A stretch of 64,000 bases of DNA. Source: Atherinomorus stipes. Lineage: Eukaryota; Chordata; Actinopteri; Atheriniformes; Atherinidae. Position 1 is the first letter of the stretch; the number at the start of each line of letters is the position of its first letter. The notes under the pieces are model-generated. The model did no database searches and was not told where the DNA came from. It was given only the letters and a program-made list of their open reading frames with translations. Position numbers and translations under genes: made by a program. The stretch lies in assembly GCA_023101725.1 (NCBI GenBank), contig JALJCO010009075.1, positions 62,001 through 126,000 on the forward strand, in the 5' to 3' direction. Shown in pieces: positions 45,994 to 56,839 of this stretch.

Positions 45994-47154
45994 GAAAGTA
46001 AGTCATCTTTCCTGCTGGTTGTACAATTCAGATAAATACAGCTACTAAAAAAATGAAAACAATGGATTATTGATCGAACTGAGTCCTTGTGATACATAAA
46101 TCCTCCCTTTTCCTGTTAAATTGTTAGCATGATGCTGAGTTCTGGTTGTGTTAGCTGTGAAAACATGAACCTTTTTCAACACTATATTCTGTAAAATCAT
46201 ATTCTTACTGAACCAAAACAAAGTTCAGTAACTGGTGTAATTAATATTCTTAAGGCCTCCATTAGGCTGAATGATGGTGTAGTCTTTTTATTTTTTTTTA
46301 TTCTTGGGTCAGTATGACTTTCTTCCACAAAACCAAATAAACACATTTTTATCAATTTAATTTGGGAATTGTAAATTGACCCAATTAGTTACTGGAGAGA
46401 GAAAATTCATAGCTTATCTGATGGAATAACGTATGAGCTCCTGCATTTCTGATAAAAATTTAGCATTTACACGATTGCATCCAGATAATTTCAGCAAGAG
46501 CACAGTGGTCATGGTCGTTCATGCCACACAGGCTTGATGTGTTTAAAAGAACTCTAAAATGCTTTTTCAATAGAAAATAATTGGAGGAGAAAGTCTTGCT
46601 TTTATCTGGCTTTATGACTTCCCCTCTACCTGATGGCCAAAATATTGAATGTTATTTCATGAGAGCTAAGCTCCTCCTGTAGTTTAATCCTAGAGGATTT
46701 GAATTTTATGTCATGCCACTGACAGTTGTTTTGTAGTAAAGTTTTCATATTTTGAATTTAGTTTAATTTCATATACATACATAACTGTTATGTCTGTTAA
46801 TTATAACCATGTCATACCAGACCACCAGCAACAGAGTTATTAAAAAATAAATAATTAAAAAAATATAAAAAAATGTAAGAAATGGATGATTTTTTTTTTT
46901 TTTTAAAAAATTTAAATTGGTGACTCATCAAATTTCCCAGGGACTCTCAGAAATCGTCACTGGGGGTCCCTGGGACTCACTGCATTGAAAACCTTTCAAC
47001 ATCACTACATCTGACAGACAAACTAATATTTTCATCTCGTCAATGAAAATTCAAACGTGTCATCATGTTTTAGTCATGAAAGCGCCATGTTTAGCTCGTC
47101 AGCATCTCGTTACCACCATGAGCAAAAGAAAAATCATCATTGTTAATGAAAGCA
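45809..47154. other. No gene seen; (CT)n at 45956-45988
   Basis: Contains an uninterrupted TC tract of about 33 bp and AT-rich runs near 46840-46920; no gene recognised. Confidence 0.55.
45956..45988. repeat. (CT)n microsatellite
   Basis: Uninterrupted CT dinucleotides. Confidence 0.95.
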
Positions 47155-47312
47155 ACACTGTATGCATCTATACTCTTCTTCTACTCTATTAGTTTTTAAT
47201 ACTTTCTTTTCTTCTGCACCCTGCTGTAATGCTTTTAATGTTCTATGTAAACCACAGAATTGTCATGTACATGAAATGTGCTACACAAAATAAAATGACC
47301 TTGCTTTGCCTA
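47155..47312 (+). mobile_element. LINE/SINE 3' end
   Basis: TTTTAATGTTCTATGTAAAC, CATGTACATGAAATGTGCTA and CACAAAATAAAATGACCTTG with a CCTTGC-type tail resemble a fish L2-like retroposon end. Confidence 0.6.
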
Positions 47313-48382
47313 ACTGCAAAATTAATGAAAACACAGAACTACCTTGAGTTTGGAAGCCTATAAAGCAAATTCTGACTCTTGAAGACAGAATTTGCACATA
47401 ACTTGACAAGCAAACTAGTTGACTGTCTACACGTCATCCTGCACACCTCATCCATCTGGGATTATCCGCTGCATACCACCAGGTCTGTAAAGAGAAACAC
47501 CAGTCATGACTCACGTCTCACCTCTGCAGACCAGCATTTTAATCTTTGCTCACACAACTCCACACAAAGCCTCCTCTCTCTACTCCCTTTTTCTATGCCA
47601 GGTGAAAGAAATAGATTGGCCTTCAAACACACACATACACAAGAAGCAAGAGAGACTGAATGTCGGGGTATAATTACTTCCTGGCTTTTCATAACTCATA
47701 GTCTTGGTGGAAATCTCATTCTCACATTGTCATATCAAAGGGTATCAAAGGATATAAAAATAAGCCCTCATTCAGATATCAGACCTCAGAGTGTCTGGAT
47801 GTCTGCTCTGATTAGAATCCAGTTCATGACACGATATCAGCATACAGAACTGAGGAGCAGAGATCATGCTGATGACAAACGGGTTAAGGACTGAAATAAT
47901 CAATCTGTCCGCATTTAGACTTTAAGATTAGGAGTAACACGCAGGCAGAAGCCAAAAGGAGCTTCAGTAAGATTAAAGCAGTGTTAAGTTCAATTTCTTA
48001 GAAATCAGGAAGTTGTAGCTAAAGTTTTTGGTCTGTAAATTAAAAGCTGCTTTTTGTTAATGGAAGCTAAAAGCATTTTAAGATCAAGCTTTTCCATAAA
48101 TGCCTGGATTAATAAAAAAGAAATCAATGTTTTCACATCTAAAAATGCTTAAATACATAGCAAGTTTTATAAAAGACGTCTATTTGAGGGCCTCTGAATT
48201 GTTTGGCATGCAGCAAAGAGGGAATTTGATTTTAATCTGCGCTGTAATGAAGCACATAGACAGTTCTCCAGCCCAGCCAAAACCAACAACGTGGCGAGCC
48301 AAAGCAGCTGCAAGCTTTGTGCTTGATTGGAAATTTGTTTGTTGTGTTAGTTATGTACTTACTCACTTGATTTTAATTAATC
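47313..48382 (+). other. Intron sequence upstream of the mgat5b exon
   Basis: A frame of 171 codons at 47379-47894 is present but shows no domain, no splice-site logic and no similarity to the enzyme; I treat it as chance. I see no repeat here, so this may be unique intron sequence. Confidence 0.5.
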
Positions 48383-48418
48383 TTTTATTTTTTCTTCCAC
48401 ATCTGTTTCTCTATTCAG
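48383..48418 (+). other. Splice acceptor and polypyrimidine tract of the mgat5b exon
   Basis: A T/C-rich tract runs into CTATTCAG, and the AG at 48417-48418 sets the exon start. The open frame continues upstream to 48100, but that part has no resemblance to the enzyme, is AT-rich and lies before the tract, so I treat it as intron read-through. Confidence 0.75.
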
Positions 48419-48569
48419 TGCTAGGAGGTGTGGAGTCACGTGGCGTGCTGAGGAAGATCACTGACATGTTGGAGGTGATTTTAAAGAGGATGGACACCCT
48501 GTCCAAGCTCGACAACACCTCCACCACTGACGCAAGGCGTCTGGACGAGCTCAGCTCTGCTATCAACAG
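48419..48569 (+). CDS. mgat5b: Internal coding exon of mgat5b (N-acetylglucosaminyltransferase V-B), stem region
   Basis: This is the only host exon I can support. It encodes about 50 residues including ESRGVLRK, then KRMDTLSKLDN, and ends DELSSAIN plus a split Arg codon. The GG-ESRGVLRK block followed by an amphipathic D-LE---KRMD-L--L-N stretch matches what I recall of vertebrate MGAT5B just after the signal anchor, roughly residues 60-110 of about 790. The family product is a Golgi type II membrane enzyme that adds beta-1,6-GlcNAc to alpha-mannose, on N-glycans and on O-mannosyl glycans; this piece is stem, not catalytic domain. The exon begins with two bases completing a codon (phase 1) and ends with two bases of the next (phase 2), giving 151 bp. 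No other mgat5b exon was recognised, so both flanking introns are long. MGAT5 (the A paralogue) fits less well because it lacks ESRGVLRK. Confidence 0.85.
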
Positions 48570-48575
48570 GTAATG
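48570..48575 (+). other. Splice donor of the mgat5b exon
   Basis: The exon ends in CAACAG followed by GTAATG, a reasonable donor. The frame reaches a TAA immediately in the intron (G-TAA), so the exon cannot extend further in the coding frame. Confidence 0.75.
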
Positions 48576-49004
48576 TCTCCTTGTAGGTCAGTAACACTTG
48601 CAGGAACCAGAGACAGAATTTCTCAGTTAGCAGCTGCATAATTATTTCTACGTTCTTTTATTTATGATGATGAAAGCGGGGGGGGTTAGCATCTCTTAAA
48701 GGCATATGCCACCCCTGGGTGAAATTGAGCAATAAACTTATTGAAGGGGCACCCCGCCATTGCAATACCAGTGTATCTCACAGATTCAAGGGGCTTATTG
48801 CATTTATAAAATAGTTTCCCAACTTATTCCCTATAAAATAAACGTGACAAGCACACACGAACAAAGAAAAGTTTTATTATTTGATGATTGTTGATGTTCA
48901 CGCTGGCGCAGGGATATTTTGTGTTGCGGTCTTACCGGATCTATGTCTGGGTTACCTTGTGTTTTACTGCTTGGAACGCAGTTCAGCCAATCACATTTAA
49001 GATC
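48576..49004 (+). other. Intron sequence downstream of the mgat5b exon
   Basis: No recognised element apart from a short GC-rich stretch near 48677; immediately follows the donor. Confidence 0.5.
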
Positions 49005-49215
49005 GTTTGATTCTTTGATGATTAAGAATCCTTCAAAAAATTCCTGGATCCAGAAGGTGATCCGGATCACCACCAAAATTTAATGGGTTCATCCTTGGGC
49101 TGAGGCACACGGCTGGTGAAAATCTACGGTCAATCCATCCAGTTTTTTTTCTGTAAAGTTACTGACAGACAGACAAACCAATGCTTCCTAAAACATTGGT
49201 TCCTTGGCGGATGAA
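49005..49215 (-). repeat. Interspersed teleost repeat, copy 2 (inverted)
   Basis: TTCCTGGATCCAGAAGGTGA, TCCGGATCACCACCAAAATT and CTGACAGACAGACAAACC are the reverse complement of the repeat at 14575, ending CCTTGGCGG as its opposite end. Confidence 0.75.
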
Positions 49216-49313
49216 TAACAGGTAGTTTAAGTGTTACATTACTACATTTGTACTCTGAAGAAAATCTGATAAAGGACTTGAAAGTGGTAAACCGTGGTTT
49301 TTAAGCCCCGTTT

Positions 49314-49433
49314 CCACCAGCAGGTCTCGGTCGGGTCGGGTCAGGTCGGGTGGGTCCACGTTTTTTTGCATCTCCACAGATAAAAATTGGGATGGGACAC
49401 ACCCGACCCAGACCCGCAGGTGGAAACGGGGCT
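49314..49433. mobile_element. Short Harbinger-type MITE with TTA duplication
   Basis: AGCCCCGTTTCCACC and GGTGGAAACGGGGCT are perfect inverted ends, and TTA flanks both (49311-49313, 49434-49436). The interior repeats GGTCGGGTCGGGTCAGGTCG, with a partial complement ACCCGACCCAGACCCG. About 120 bp. Confidence 0.85.
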
Positions 49434-49436
49434 TTA

Positions 49437-50292
49437 GATGATCACTTCTTCGCAGTGCAAGTAAATGGCTCAGATCCAGTTATTACCCATAATCATTATA
49501 CAGTATTAGTAGTCATGTAAACAGGTTAATCTCTAAGCTTTTTACTGTACAATCATTGGTAGAAATCAGGCAGCCTTGTGAAATTACTTATTCTTAATAG
49601 TAAAAATATTTCTCATTCATTCTGCATATCAACTGCTTGAATACAAGTCAACCCTTCTTCCACAGCTGCCATATCTCATCGTCTCTTATCATTTTTTTCC
49701 CTCCAACAATCTCTTGTGGAAATTGCTGGCTATTACCTCCAAATCACTGAAGTAAAAAAGACAAGTCTTGTATGACCTTGCTGCTCCAGCTTTTATCTAT
49801 CGCTCCTCACTTTGCAGGGTTAACACTCAACGTCCCATTTGTCCTCTCTATCCAATGTTCTCTTGATTCCACTTTTTATTTCCAAACAGCCTCACTGCAC
49901 TCAGCAGGTGTGACATGATACACACTGACAGAAATCCCCCCGACTTCCTCAAACCTTGTTAAGTGATCCCTGATAAAAGCTGAGGTTCAGATCCGTGCAG
50001 ATGCACCGGAGCAAAAGGACGGAGCGATTAATATGGTCTGACGTTGTTGTTAACTGCAATCAATGTCTAGTAATGGGCTGTTTAATGCAGAGGAAGCCGT
50101 TCTACTCCGAGGCCATTACTGAGGAAGTGCTCTGCAAGTGGTGTAACTCTCAGGTGTCACATACTCAAATGGGGATGGTACATCCATATATTACTGATCC
50201 GAAGGGGGTTAGTTTAGGCAAAGAGAGATGAACAATGAGGATGTAATTTTATGAGAAACATGAGCTGAAATCAATGTCTTTCAAATGTAGTT
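49437..50292. other. No gene seen
   Basis: No recognised element. Confidence 0.45.
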
Positions 50293-50580
50293 AAAGATAT
50301 TCTGTGTAACTTTTGACCCAAACATTAGCCTAATGTAAGTAATAATAGATGATTTATTGGGTCATTATGCAGCACTTGCCGAATGTTGTTGCTCCGTGGT
50401 GGCTGCCCTCCTCTAAAACCAGACACTGTAGCTTTGCGGGAGTGGAGCCGTCTCTTATTGGATCTTGTGACCTGGAGCGCTTTGCTTTATGGCCCCATGA
50501 CTTCGTTAAAAGTGCCATGACATCAAATTTGAGCAGTCAGGTCTGGGTTTTCAAAACAAATGGATTTAAAAGAAAACTTC
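50293..50580 (-). mobile_element. Diverged relative of the MITE at 3179
   Basis: AAAGATATTCTGTGTAACTT, TTTGACCCAAACATTAGCCT and AATGTAAGTAATAATAGATG match the right end of 3179-3532 in reverse complement. The interior GGAGCGCTTTGCTTTATGG is also shared. The other terminus was not located; unmatched sequence continues. Confidence 0.6.
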
Positions 50581-51225
50581 TGCAGCAACTCTGAGGGAGG
50601 CGACCACAACCTTGTTTATTTATTTTCTAAATGCTGTCTTGTCTGATAAACGTAGCTCACTGTCTAAAGTGCCCATGTTGCTAGCAGTTAGCCTTTAGCA
50701 AACTCCGACCACAGCTTGACCCACTTTCTCTAAACCACCTAAACACCGGCTCCTGGCTCTCAAAACCAACTCTTTGCTGGACCATAGTGAAGATCCGGTT
50801 CACGTAGCTTGTGCTGCTTGTGTGTTAAGCATCACTGAGCCTCACGGCCGAATAGGCTCGATAATCACTTGTCATGCCCACAAAAAGTAAAGGTGATCTT
50901 CACAGGGAGCTTCAGTACAGGTCTAACAGCGTCCTACCCGTACCTCAGATTAATAAGGAGCATTAATTTGTCTTTTCCGTCCTCCTTAGTTGCATCTTAG
51001 ACAGCTCTCTTGTCCCATTTCCATTCTCTGTATCAGCTATCATCAGTTTTTACCAACTTGGTATAAAAAGTATATATTGCAGTAATCTGTTGCATCTTTC
51101 AACTGCATAATTATAATTAGTGGTTCTGGTGGTTCTTTCTTCCAGCTCTGTTCTGTTCTCTCTCCTCTACGTAATTGATAAAAGTTCATCCTGTGGTCAT
51201 CTTCTAAGGCTGGAAAACTGTCAGA
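50581..51225. other. No gene seen
   Basis: May include the interior of a longer version of the preceding element; no coding sequence recognised. Confidence 0.4.
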
Positions 51226-51360
51226 AACTTAATATAATAATAATACATTTTATTTATTAACACCCAGAACTCCCAAAGATACTTAATAGAAAAGACAATA
51301 AAAACACATAAAATACAATAAAGAAGCTAAAATAAACAAGAACAAGTTAAGAGCAATGGG
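51226..51360 (-). mobile_element. LINE/SINE 3' end, minus strand
   Basis: AATAATAATACATTTTATTT, then an A-rich block with ACAATAAAAACACATAAAAT, is the usual reversed 3' end of L2-like fish retroposons. Confidence 0.5.
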
Positions 51361-51964
51361 AATGTGAGAAAATGATGAAGTTACATTCCCAAAATCAGCT
51401 TCTTTCTCCAAAATAATACCAAATTTAGATTTTTTTCAAAATATGAAATATATTCATAATATCAAACTATTATTTATTAATATTATCTTTATTTATCTGT
51501 AAATCGACCGCACATTTTCTCTTCAGCTGCTGTGTGAGAAACGGTGACGCAGTGCTGATGTTGGTCTCATCAGCTGTTCACACCAACATTAAACTGAGCA
51601 GTTCGTGTCTCCATCGTTATTATCAAACCACGATATTCTGAGCCAGATAGGCTAAAGCTTTTCTTTGGACTGCTCGGTAACGTGACCAGCTCTGGTGCTA
51701 CCTGAGGATCTGGAGGGTTTGGGTTATTAACGAGACCGACACCAGAGCCCCCACAGCGCAGATCTTTACTGGTGTTTGTCCAGACCAGGTTCCCTTCAGG
51801 TGACCCAAAGTTAGACTTACGTTATAACCAGTAGTCCGTGAAAGGGTCATCTTACCGGCGGGAAATCCGCCAACAATGTTGTCAACAAGAGGGAAGCTGC
51901 GACATCTGACAGGTCATGCAGAGAGAGAGAAGGGGAGCGTGCGCTACGCTAAAGGACGGACACA
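51361..51964. other. No gene seen
   Basis: No recognised element; includes GAGAGAGAGAAGGGGAGCG near 51925. Confidence 0.45.
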
Positions 51965-52038
51965 GGAGGCGACGTCGCTCCTCCATTCATTAGATGGAAC
52001 GTTCCATAGGAAATGAATGGAGGAGCGACGTCGCCTCC
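51965..52038. repeat. Perfect 27-bp-stem hairpin
   Basis: The arms 51965-51991 (starting GGAGGCGACGTCGCTCC) and 52012-52038 (ending GGAGCGACGTCGCCTCC) are perfectly complementary around a 20-nt spacer. The spacer itself contains the palindrome ATGGAACGTTCCAT (51994-52007), and each arm contains GACGTC. The match continues outward with one mismatch (ACACA / AGTGT). Confidence 0.9.
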
Positions 52039-52334
52039 AGTGTACCAAGCTCTTTATTCTACGTTATTTTATGGCTCAGATGCAAACATTCACTGCACAT
52101 TATGTCGCTGCAGTTGTAAGCAGGAATTTCACGCATTATAAGAGCGAGGTTTGCGGGAGTTGATGATATTATGTGCGATTCCCACAATCCTGCAGTAAGT
52201 TTCAGGCCCTGTATACAGGACTTTCTTTTAGGAAAAATAATCCACTTCCCATGAGGACACTCCTACCTATACACATACAGTATAAAGTACTAGAGACCAA
52301 GAGTCAAGTAGAAGTAGTACCCTATGAAATAGAC

Positions 52335-52540
52335 TACTCACAAAAAGTTAGGGATATTCAACTTTCGGTTTTTGGAGAACAGAGTGATGCAGAATAAATA
52401 TTTAACCATTGAACAATGTACATGTGCATTAAAAAGTTTAGAGAAAGTTTAATTCAGTTCACCTGGAAAGGTTGGAGTGGATTTTAGATTCATTCTGACA
52501 TCATACAAAAAGCCAAATACCCTTAACTTTTTGTGAGTAG
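52335..52540. mobile_element. Tc1-type MITE, about 205 bp
   Basis: TACTCACAAAAAGTTAGGGA at the left and CCCTTAACTTTTTGTGAGTA at the right are inverted ends with TA at each side. The interior GAATTAAACTTTC-type sequence has no coding capacity. Confidence 0.85.
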
Positions 52541-52728
52541 TATAGGTTAATGGTATTCAGCCTAGTTCATGGAGCAGAGGTGAATATCTACTGCTGGGTC
52601 TGCAGCTGGAAGCTGATGCTTCCTGCAGCCTCTAGTATGTGTTTTGAGATTGGGTAAGGGCCTACGGTAGCACCAGAAGAAGGAAGTAAACGGTATGTTC
52701 TTCCACGTCTGTCTCTAACAGTCTCCAG

Positions 52729-53193
52729 TTTCCTAGCTAACCTGGCACGCCAGCCTGACGAACGCCATGTATGAGGTACACGGCTGGTCAGTCTGGGTTT
52801 CCCTCCGTTGCAGACTGATTTCCAATTCAAGACAAGAGACTAACAGGAACAAAGTGAACCAGAGAGAGCCAATCAGAGAAACACAGAAGTAGCGAAAGTC
52901 TATTTGGAAGAGGAAAGCCCTCAAAGCAGCAAGTTGTTATGGGTTTAAGAACACATGAAGCTAATTTTAGACACCAGAAAGGCATTGTTAAATCGTTATA
53001 TTGCTGCTTCTCTGCTGCTGCCATTCTGACTGTTATGGTTAGAGAACTGACTCGCCTGATATCGCACATTGGTTGGGTCAATTTCTTACCGAAGTTGGAA
53101 ATCACTTTCCAACAGAGGGACTCCAGACTGACTTGCTTGCCGTGTATCTCATACATAGCATTAGCCAGGCACATGTGCCAGACTAGTCTCTAG
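52729..53193. mobile_element. Foldback element with arms of about 110 bp
   Basis: The left arm has CTAACCTGGCACGCCAGCC, GCCATGTATGAGGTACACGG and CAGTCTGG-TTTCCCTC. The right arm has the complement: GACTGACTTGC, CCGTGTATCTCATACATAGC and GCCAGGCAC...GCCAGACTAG. Indels differ between arms. A fragment is at about 22025-22065. Overlapping frames on both strands follow the palindrome and are not genes. Confidence 0.75.
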
Positions 53194-53199
53194 CTGCTT

Positions 53200-53202
<3 letters not shown>

Positions 53203-53264
<62 letters not shown>
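53203..53264. repeat. (AT)n microsatellite
   Basis: Uninterrupted AT dinucleotides for about 62 bp, adjoining the foldback element. Confidence 0.95.
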
Positions 53265-53267
<3 letters not shown>

Positions 53268-54237
53268 TTTATCTTTAGCAGACTAGAATACTGAAACTCT
53301 GTCCTTACATGTCCCCCTAAAGTCCTTCAGACAGCGGCAGTTTAGTCCAGAATGTTGCTGATACGTCCTCACACGCTGACTTCACAACTGTCTTAATGTG
53401 AAGCTGAAATTCAGGTCTGAGTCCTGGACTACTCCCAGATCTCTGGCTTGGTTTTAGCCTTTAAGTTGTAAAACAAAAGTTAATGTATTTTCTGCATACA
53501 GCTGTACTAATTGATAAATCAATCCCTTGTTTTACAATGGGATTAATCACGATTAATCGTTTTGACAGCCCTAATAAAAACGTTGGCTAAATATTAGCAA
53601 CAAAGACGTCGAGTTGTGCCGTGTGCTTCAGCATAATCTGGGTTTACCGGAACATCGGCACTGACAAACGTTCTGCTTTGCTTCTGATGCAAACTGTGAT
53701 TAAATGTGTCAATTTTTTAACACAGTATTTTTTCATGATTAATTAATCAACCCTAATCACGCATTAAAGTCCCACCCCTAACTGTATATGTATGTGAAAT
53801 TTTAATTTTTGTGTGAGCACTTTTCGGCTTTGCTTTTAGTTTGTAGCATAACTTTTCTTTCTTTTCATCTGAAGACGTGTTGGTATGAACTTCAGAAAAT
53901 TGTGTGGAGGCATGATAAGCTGTGAGCATCAATCTCCCACTGGAGACCAAAAACATCAATTCTTTAATTTTTCTCATTCAACAAGAGTCCTTTATGAACA
54001 ATGTGAAGTCAAAATCAGGACACTGGAGAAAAAAGAAGAGAACCTAATTGATTTTCTTCTGAGCGCAGCATTGTTTGGTCTGGACTGAATAGACGGTTGG
54101 AGCTCTGATAGCTGCAGTTGTGATTCAGCAGGGAGAATGAAAGGATATTGACCGAGGAAACTGTTGTGGGGAGAAACGCATGGCCATACACACTTCCACA
54201 AACCTCATGATGTTCTCTTGATGGAAGGTGATATGCC
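53265..54237. other. No gene seen; hAT end at about 53530-53573
   Basis: GATTAATCACGATTAATCGT followed by TTTGACAGCCCTA is a common hAT-MITE right end; its left end was not found. AGGTCTGAGTCC...CCCAGATCTCTGGC (about 53418-53450) resembles 61629-61665. Confidence 0.5.
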
Positions 54238-54789
54238 TTTAAAGGATAACTTTCTTTTTTTTTTAACCTGGACCTTATTTCTAGGAATATATACGTGGAT
54301 TTACTCATCTGTAAAATTTCTGCATCACTTTGAGTCCTTTGGAAGATATTCTGTTAAGTCGCTCTGCGGTGTATGTTCAGTGTAATGGCAGAGACGAGGC
54401 AGTCACTATAGAGGACATTATCTGCAGCAAAACATTGATTTTCGCCAATACTTTGAAGGAATAGAACACCCAAAGAATGATGGTCCTTCATTTTCTACTC
54501 ACCCTCATGCTGAGCAAGACTCTGGAGCACTTTTTTAATATCTCAAATGCAGCCTGAGGTCGGAGGGCTTTTTGTTATCGGCCAATTGTCATATAATGGA
54601 GTTCACCGGCGCTCAAAACAAAAAAGTCCACAAAAACTTGTCAATATTCCTCCATACTGCTCGTCCAATGTAATCCAAGTGTCCTGAGTGGGTAGCGTCA
54701 CTAATTCACTCCAAACGGCATCATTTAGTATATTTTAATAGCTTACAGACTGATCCGACGAGCGTTTTGTGTTTTGCGCCATCTTGCAG

Positions 54790-55315
54790 CGCCACCTTTA
54801 AGGTGGGGACTCGTCCCAATTACCGTGAATATCTGGATTTGCAACGTTGGACAGTCGTCTAAGGTCATGATAACCTATAGGTATGTTATCCAGAGATCTC
54901 TAAAGTATTCATTTATTTATCTATTTATTTTTTACATCGGATCATTAATTTTAAACTATTATACAATGTTGAATTTCCCTTCTGGGATATATAAAATATT
55001 TTTCATTTCATTTTATTTCATTATTATTCATCTCCGGAAACTGGCTTTAATGACAAGCCACGCTGGACACACACATCTCATGAATACTTATCAAAGTTTA
55101 AAAACTAAACTCTTTCAAAGGTCGTTACTTTTCTATTTTATCACATATTTGGCTTTTGGTTTTGTTTCAGGACTGTACAGACCATGTAGCCTTCACATGT
55201 CCTGCAGATGAAACTAAAGGCTGCAGGACACCGTCTTCCTGATCCGTTTGTGTTTCTCTGAACTGGTTTTATTTTCTGGTCCCAACGTTGCCCCGATCAG
55301 AGCAAATAACCTGAG
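54790..55315 (+). other. Insert in the family C element, including a LINE-like 3' end
   Basis: TTGAATTTCCCTTCTGGGAT followed by ATATAAAATATT and ATTTC-type repeats (54968-55025) resembles an L2-like 3' end with its tail. The frame at 54774-55211 has no domain. Confidence 0.45.
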
Positions 55316-55319
55316 ATTT

Positions 55320-55560
55320 CACAATATCTCCCAACAGGGGAAGAATCAAAAGAGAGTGTTCAGTGGGGGGGTGCGTGAAGAGAGATGTAGGGGGGGGAGA
55401 GACAGGGGAATCATTCCGGCCGAGAACCAAAAACCAAAAAAAAAAAGAAAAAGAAATTTTTTTTTATATAAAAAAAAAAAAAAAAAAAAGAGAGATATAA
55501 AGAAAAATATTCCGGGGGGGGGAAAAATAAATTTTTTTTCATTTCAAATCATTCATTCAT
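55320..55560. other. Suspect low-quality segment with inflated homopolymers
   Basis: Runs such as GGGGGGGGAGAG, A10, T9, A20 and CCGGGGGGGGG occur in a 200-bp block with sharp edges, like 2815-3100. More likely poor base calls or gap filling than a real repeat. Confidence 0.5.
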
Positions 55561-56095
55561 TCCATTCCATTGATTAGTCATAAACTCTCAGCGACACCAC
55601 AGCTGTCTCTGTTAGCATTAGCTAGCATAACAACGTTATACGGTGTGTCATTTTCGGGAGCATAGATACGTGAAATAAAGTGTCAGATTAATGAGTGTTC
55701 ACCATAATTTAGCATGTTTTTGTTGTCGGGGATGAAATCCAGTGTTTTCTCCACCGTGGCAGCAAGTTATTCCTCCTCTGCTCTGTGTGTCTGATGTTCC
55801 TCCCCGATACGAACACACTGATACACAGTGGACGGAGCAGCGTCCAGTTTTGTCACAGACAGCAGAAATCTTCATGAAATAAATGTCTGTGATCTTTTTA
55901 TTCACTTATTACCACATTAAAGTTTTCCTCTGATGTTCCAACAACCAGGAATGTGACGTCCTTCCAGATTTCCTCCATGTTGTTAAGAAAAAAGTCTGAT
56001 TCTCATCTGTTCTCATTACACATGTACAGAAACGCCCCCGTTGCAATGGCGGACGGTCTAGCTGTAGCGTTTGGCCAGATCAGTCTATTTTACAT
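55561..56095. other. No gene seen
   Basis: No recognised element or exon. Confidence 0.45.
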
Positions 56096-56617
56096 GTAGC
56101 TGCCACGAAAGGTGACAACACTACAGAAGCCGCGGCGTTCAGTGCCTACTTTGCCGATAATGCAAGCGTAGAAGAAGAAATTAGTTGTTCATATTGTGCT
56201 AACAGCAAACGAGCTGCAGACAAACAAGAGGGGATGGACATTGATGTAAAAGAAAGAAAGAAAGAAAAAGAGGACATGCGATCTCGTCTGCCGCGGCTTC
56301 TGTGCCGTGAACTCTCATGGACGTGCATGTACATGTAGTACTGTTTAAGCTATAGAAATATACTAAATGATTGTTTGGAGTAAACACTTGGATTACATTG
56401 GACGAGCAGTATGGAGGAATATTGCCAAGTTTTTGTGGACTTTTATGGACCGTTTTGGATGGGACGCCGGTGAACTACATTATATTAAAGTTGGGGGAAA
56501 ACCTGTCAGATCTCCGGCTGCATTTGAGATATTAAAAATGTGCTCCAGAGTCTTACTCAGCACGAGGGTGAGGAGAAGATGAACGCACATCATTCTGTGG
56601 GTGTTGCGTCCCTTTAA

Positions 56618-56839
56618 GTAGAATGCACAAACGTACGAGTACTATTGTCCTGTGAGTCCAGATTTAGCTTTCCATTAGTTATCACGGTGTTCTCGACACT
56701 TTTCGGGGCCGCGTGTTCACGATGCGCGCTTCCGTAGTACAGCTGAGAAGAGCAGCTGCTACCCAGACAACAACAAAAACGAAACTCTAAACTCACAGGA
56801 CAATAGTACTCATTCGTTCATTCATTCTACTGAAAGCAT
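56618..56839. mobile_element. Small foldback element between the two larger ones
   Basis: GAGTACTATTGTCCTGTGAG-T at 56637-56657 has its perfect complement at 56791-56811. The outer TAGAATG / CATTCTA are also inverted. It separates the right arm of family C from the right arm of family E. Confidence 0.7.

Larger units (their letters stand above)
54453..56617. mobile_element. Long-inverted-repeat element family C, complete ends, itself interrupted
   Basis: The left arm (AAGGAATAGAACACCCAAAG, TACTCACCCTCATGCTGAGC, CTGGAGCAC) and right arm (GCTCCAGAGTCTTACTCAGC, GGGTGTTGCGTCCCTTTAAG) are inverted over more than 250 bp. The complement of TATTCCTCCATACTGCTCGT is also present at both. The GC-rich interior (56100-56370) matches 20880-21125. 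About 1.3 kb (roughly 54755-56095) is foreign to the other copy. Confidence 0.75.

Noticed and set aside
47379..47894. 171-codon open frame upstream of the mgat5b exon
   Set aside because: No recognisable domain, no start or splice context, biased composition of an AT-rich intron; chance opening is more likely.
52588..53193. Overlapping frames up to 115 codons
   Set aside because: They mirror the two arms of a foldback element and carry no domain.
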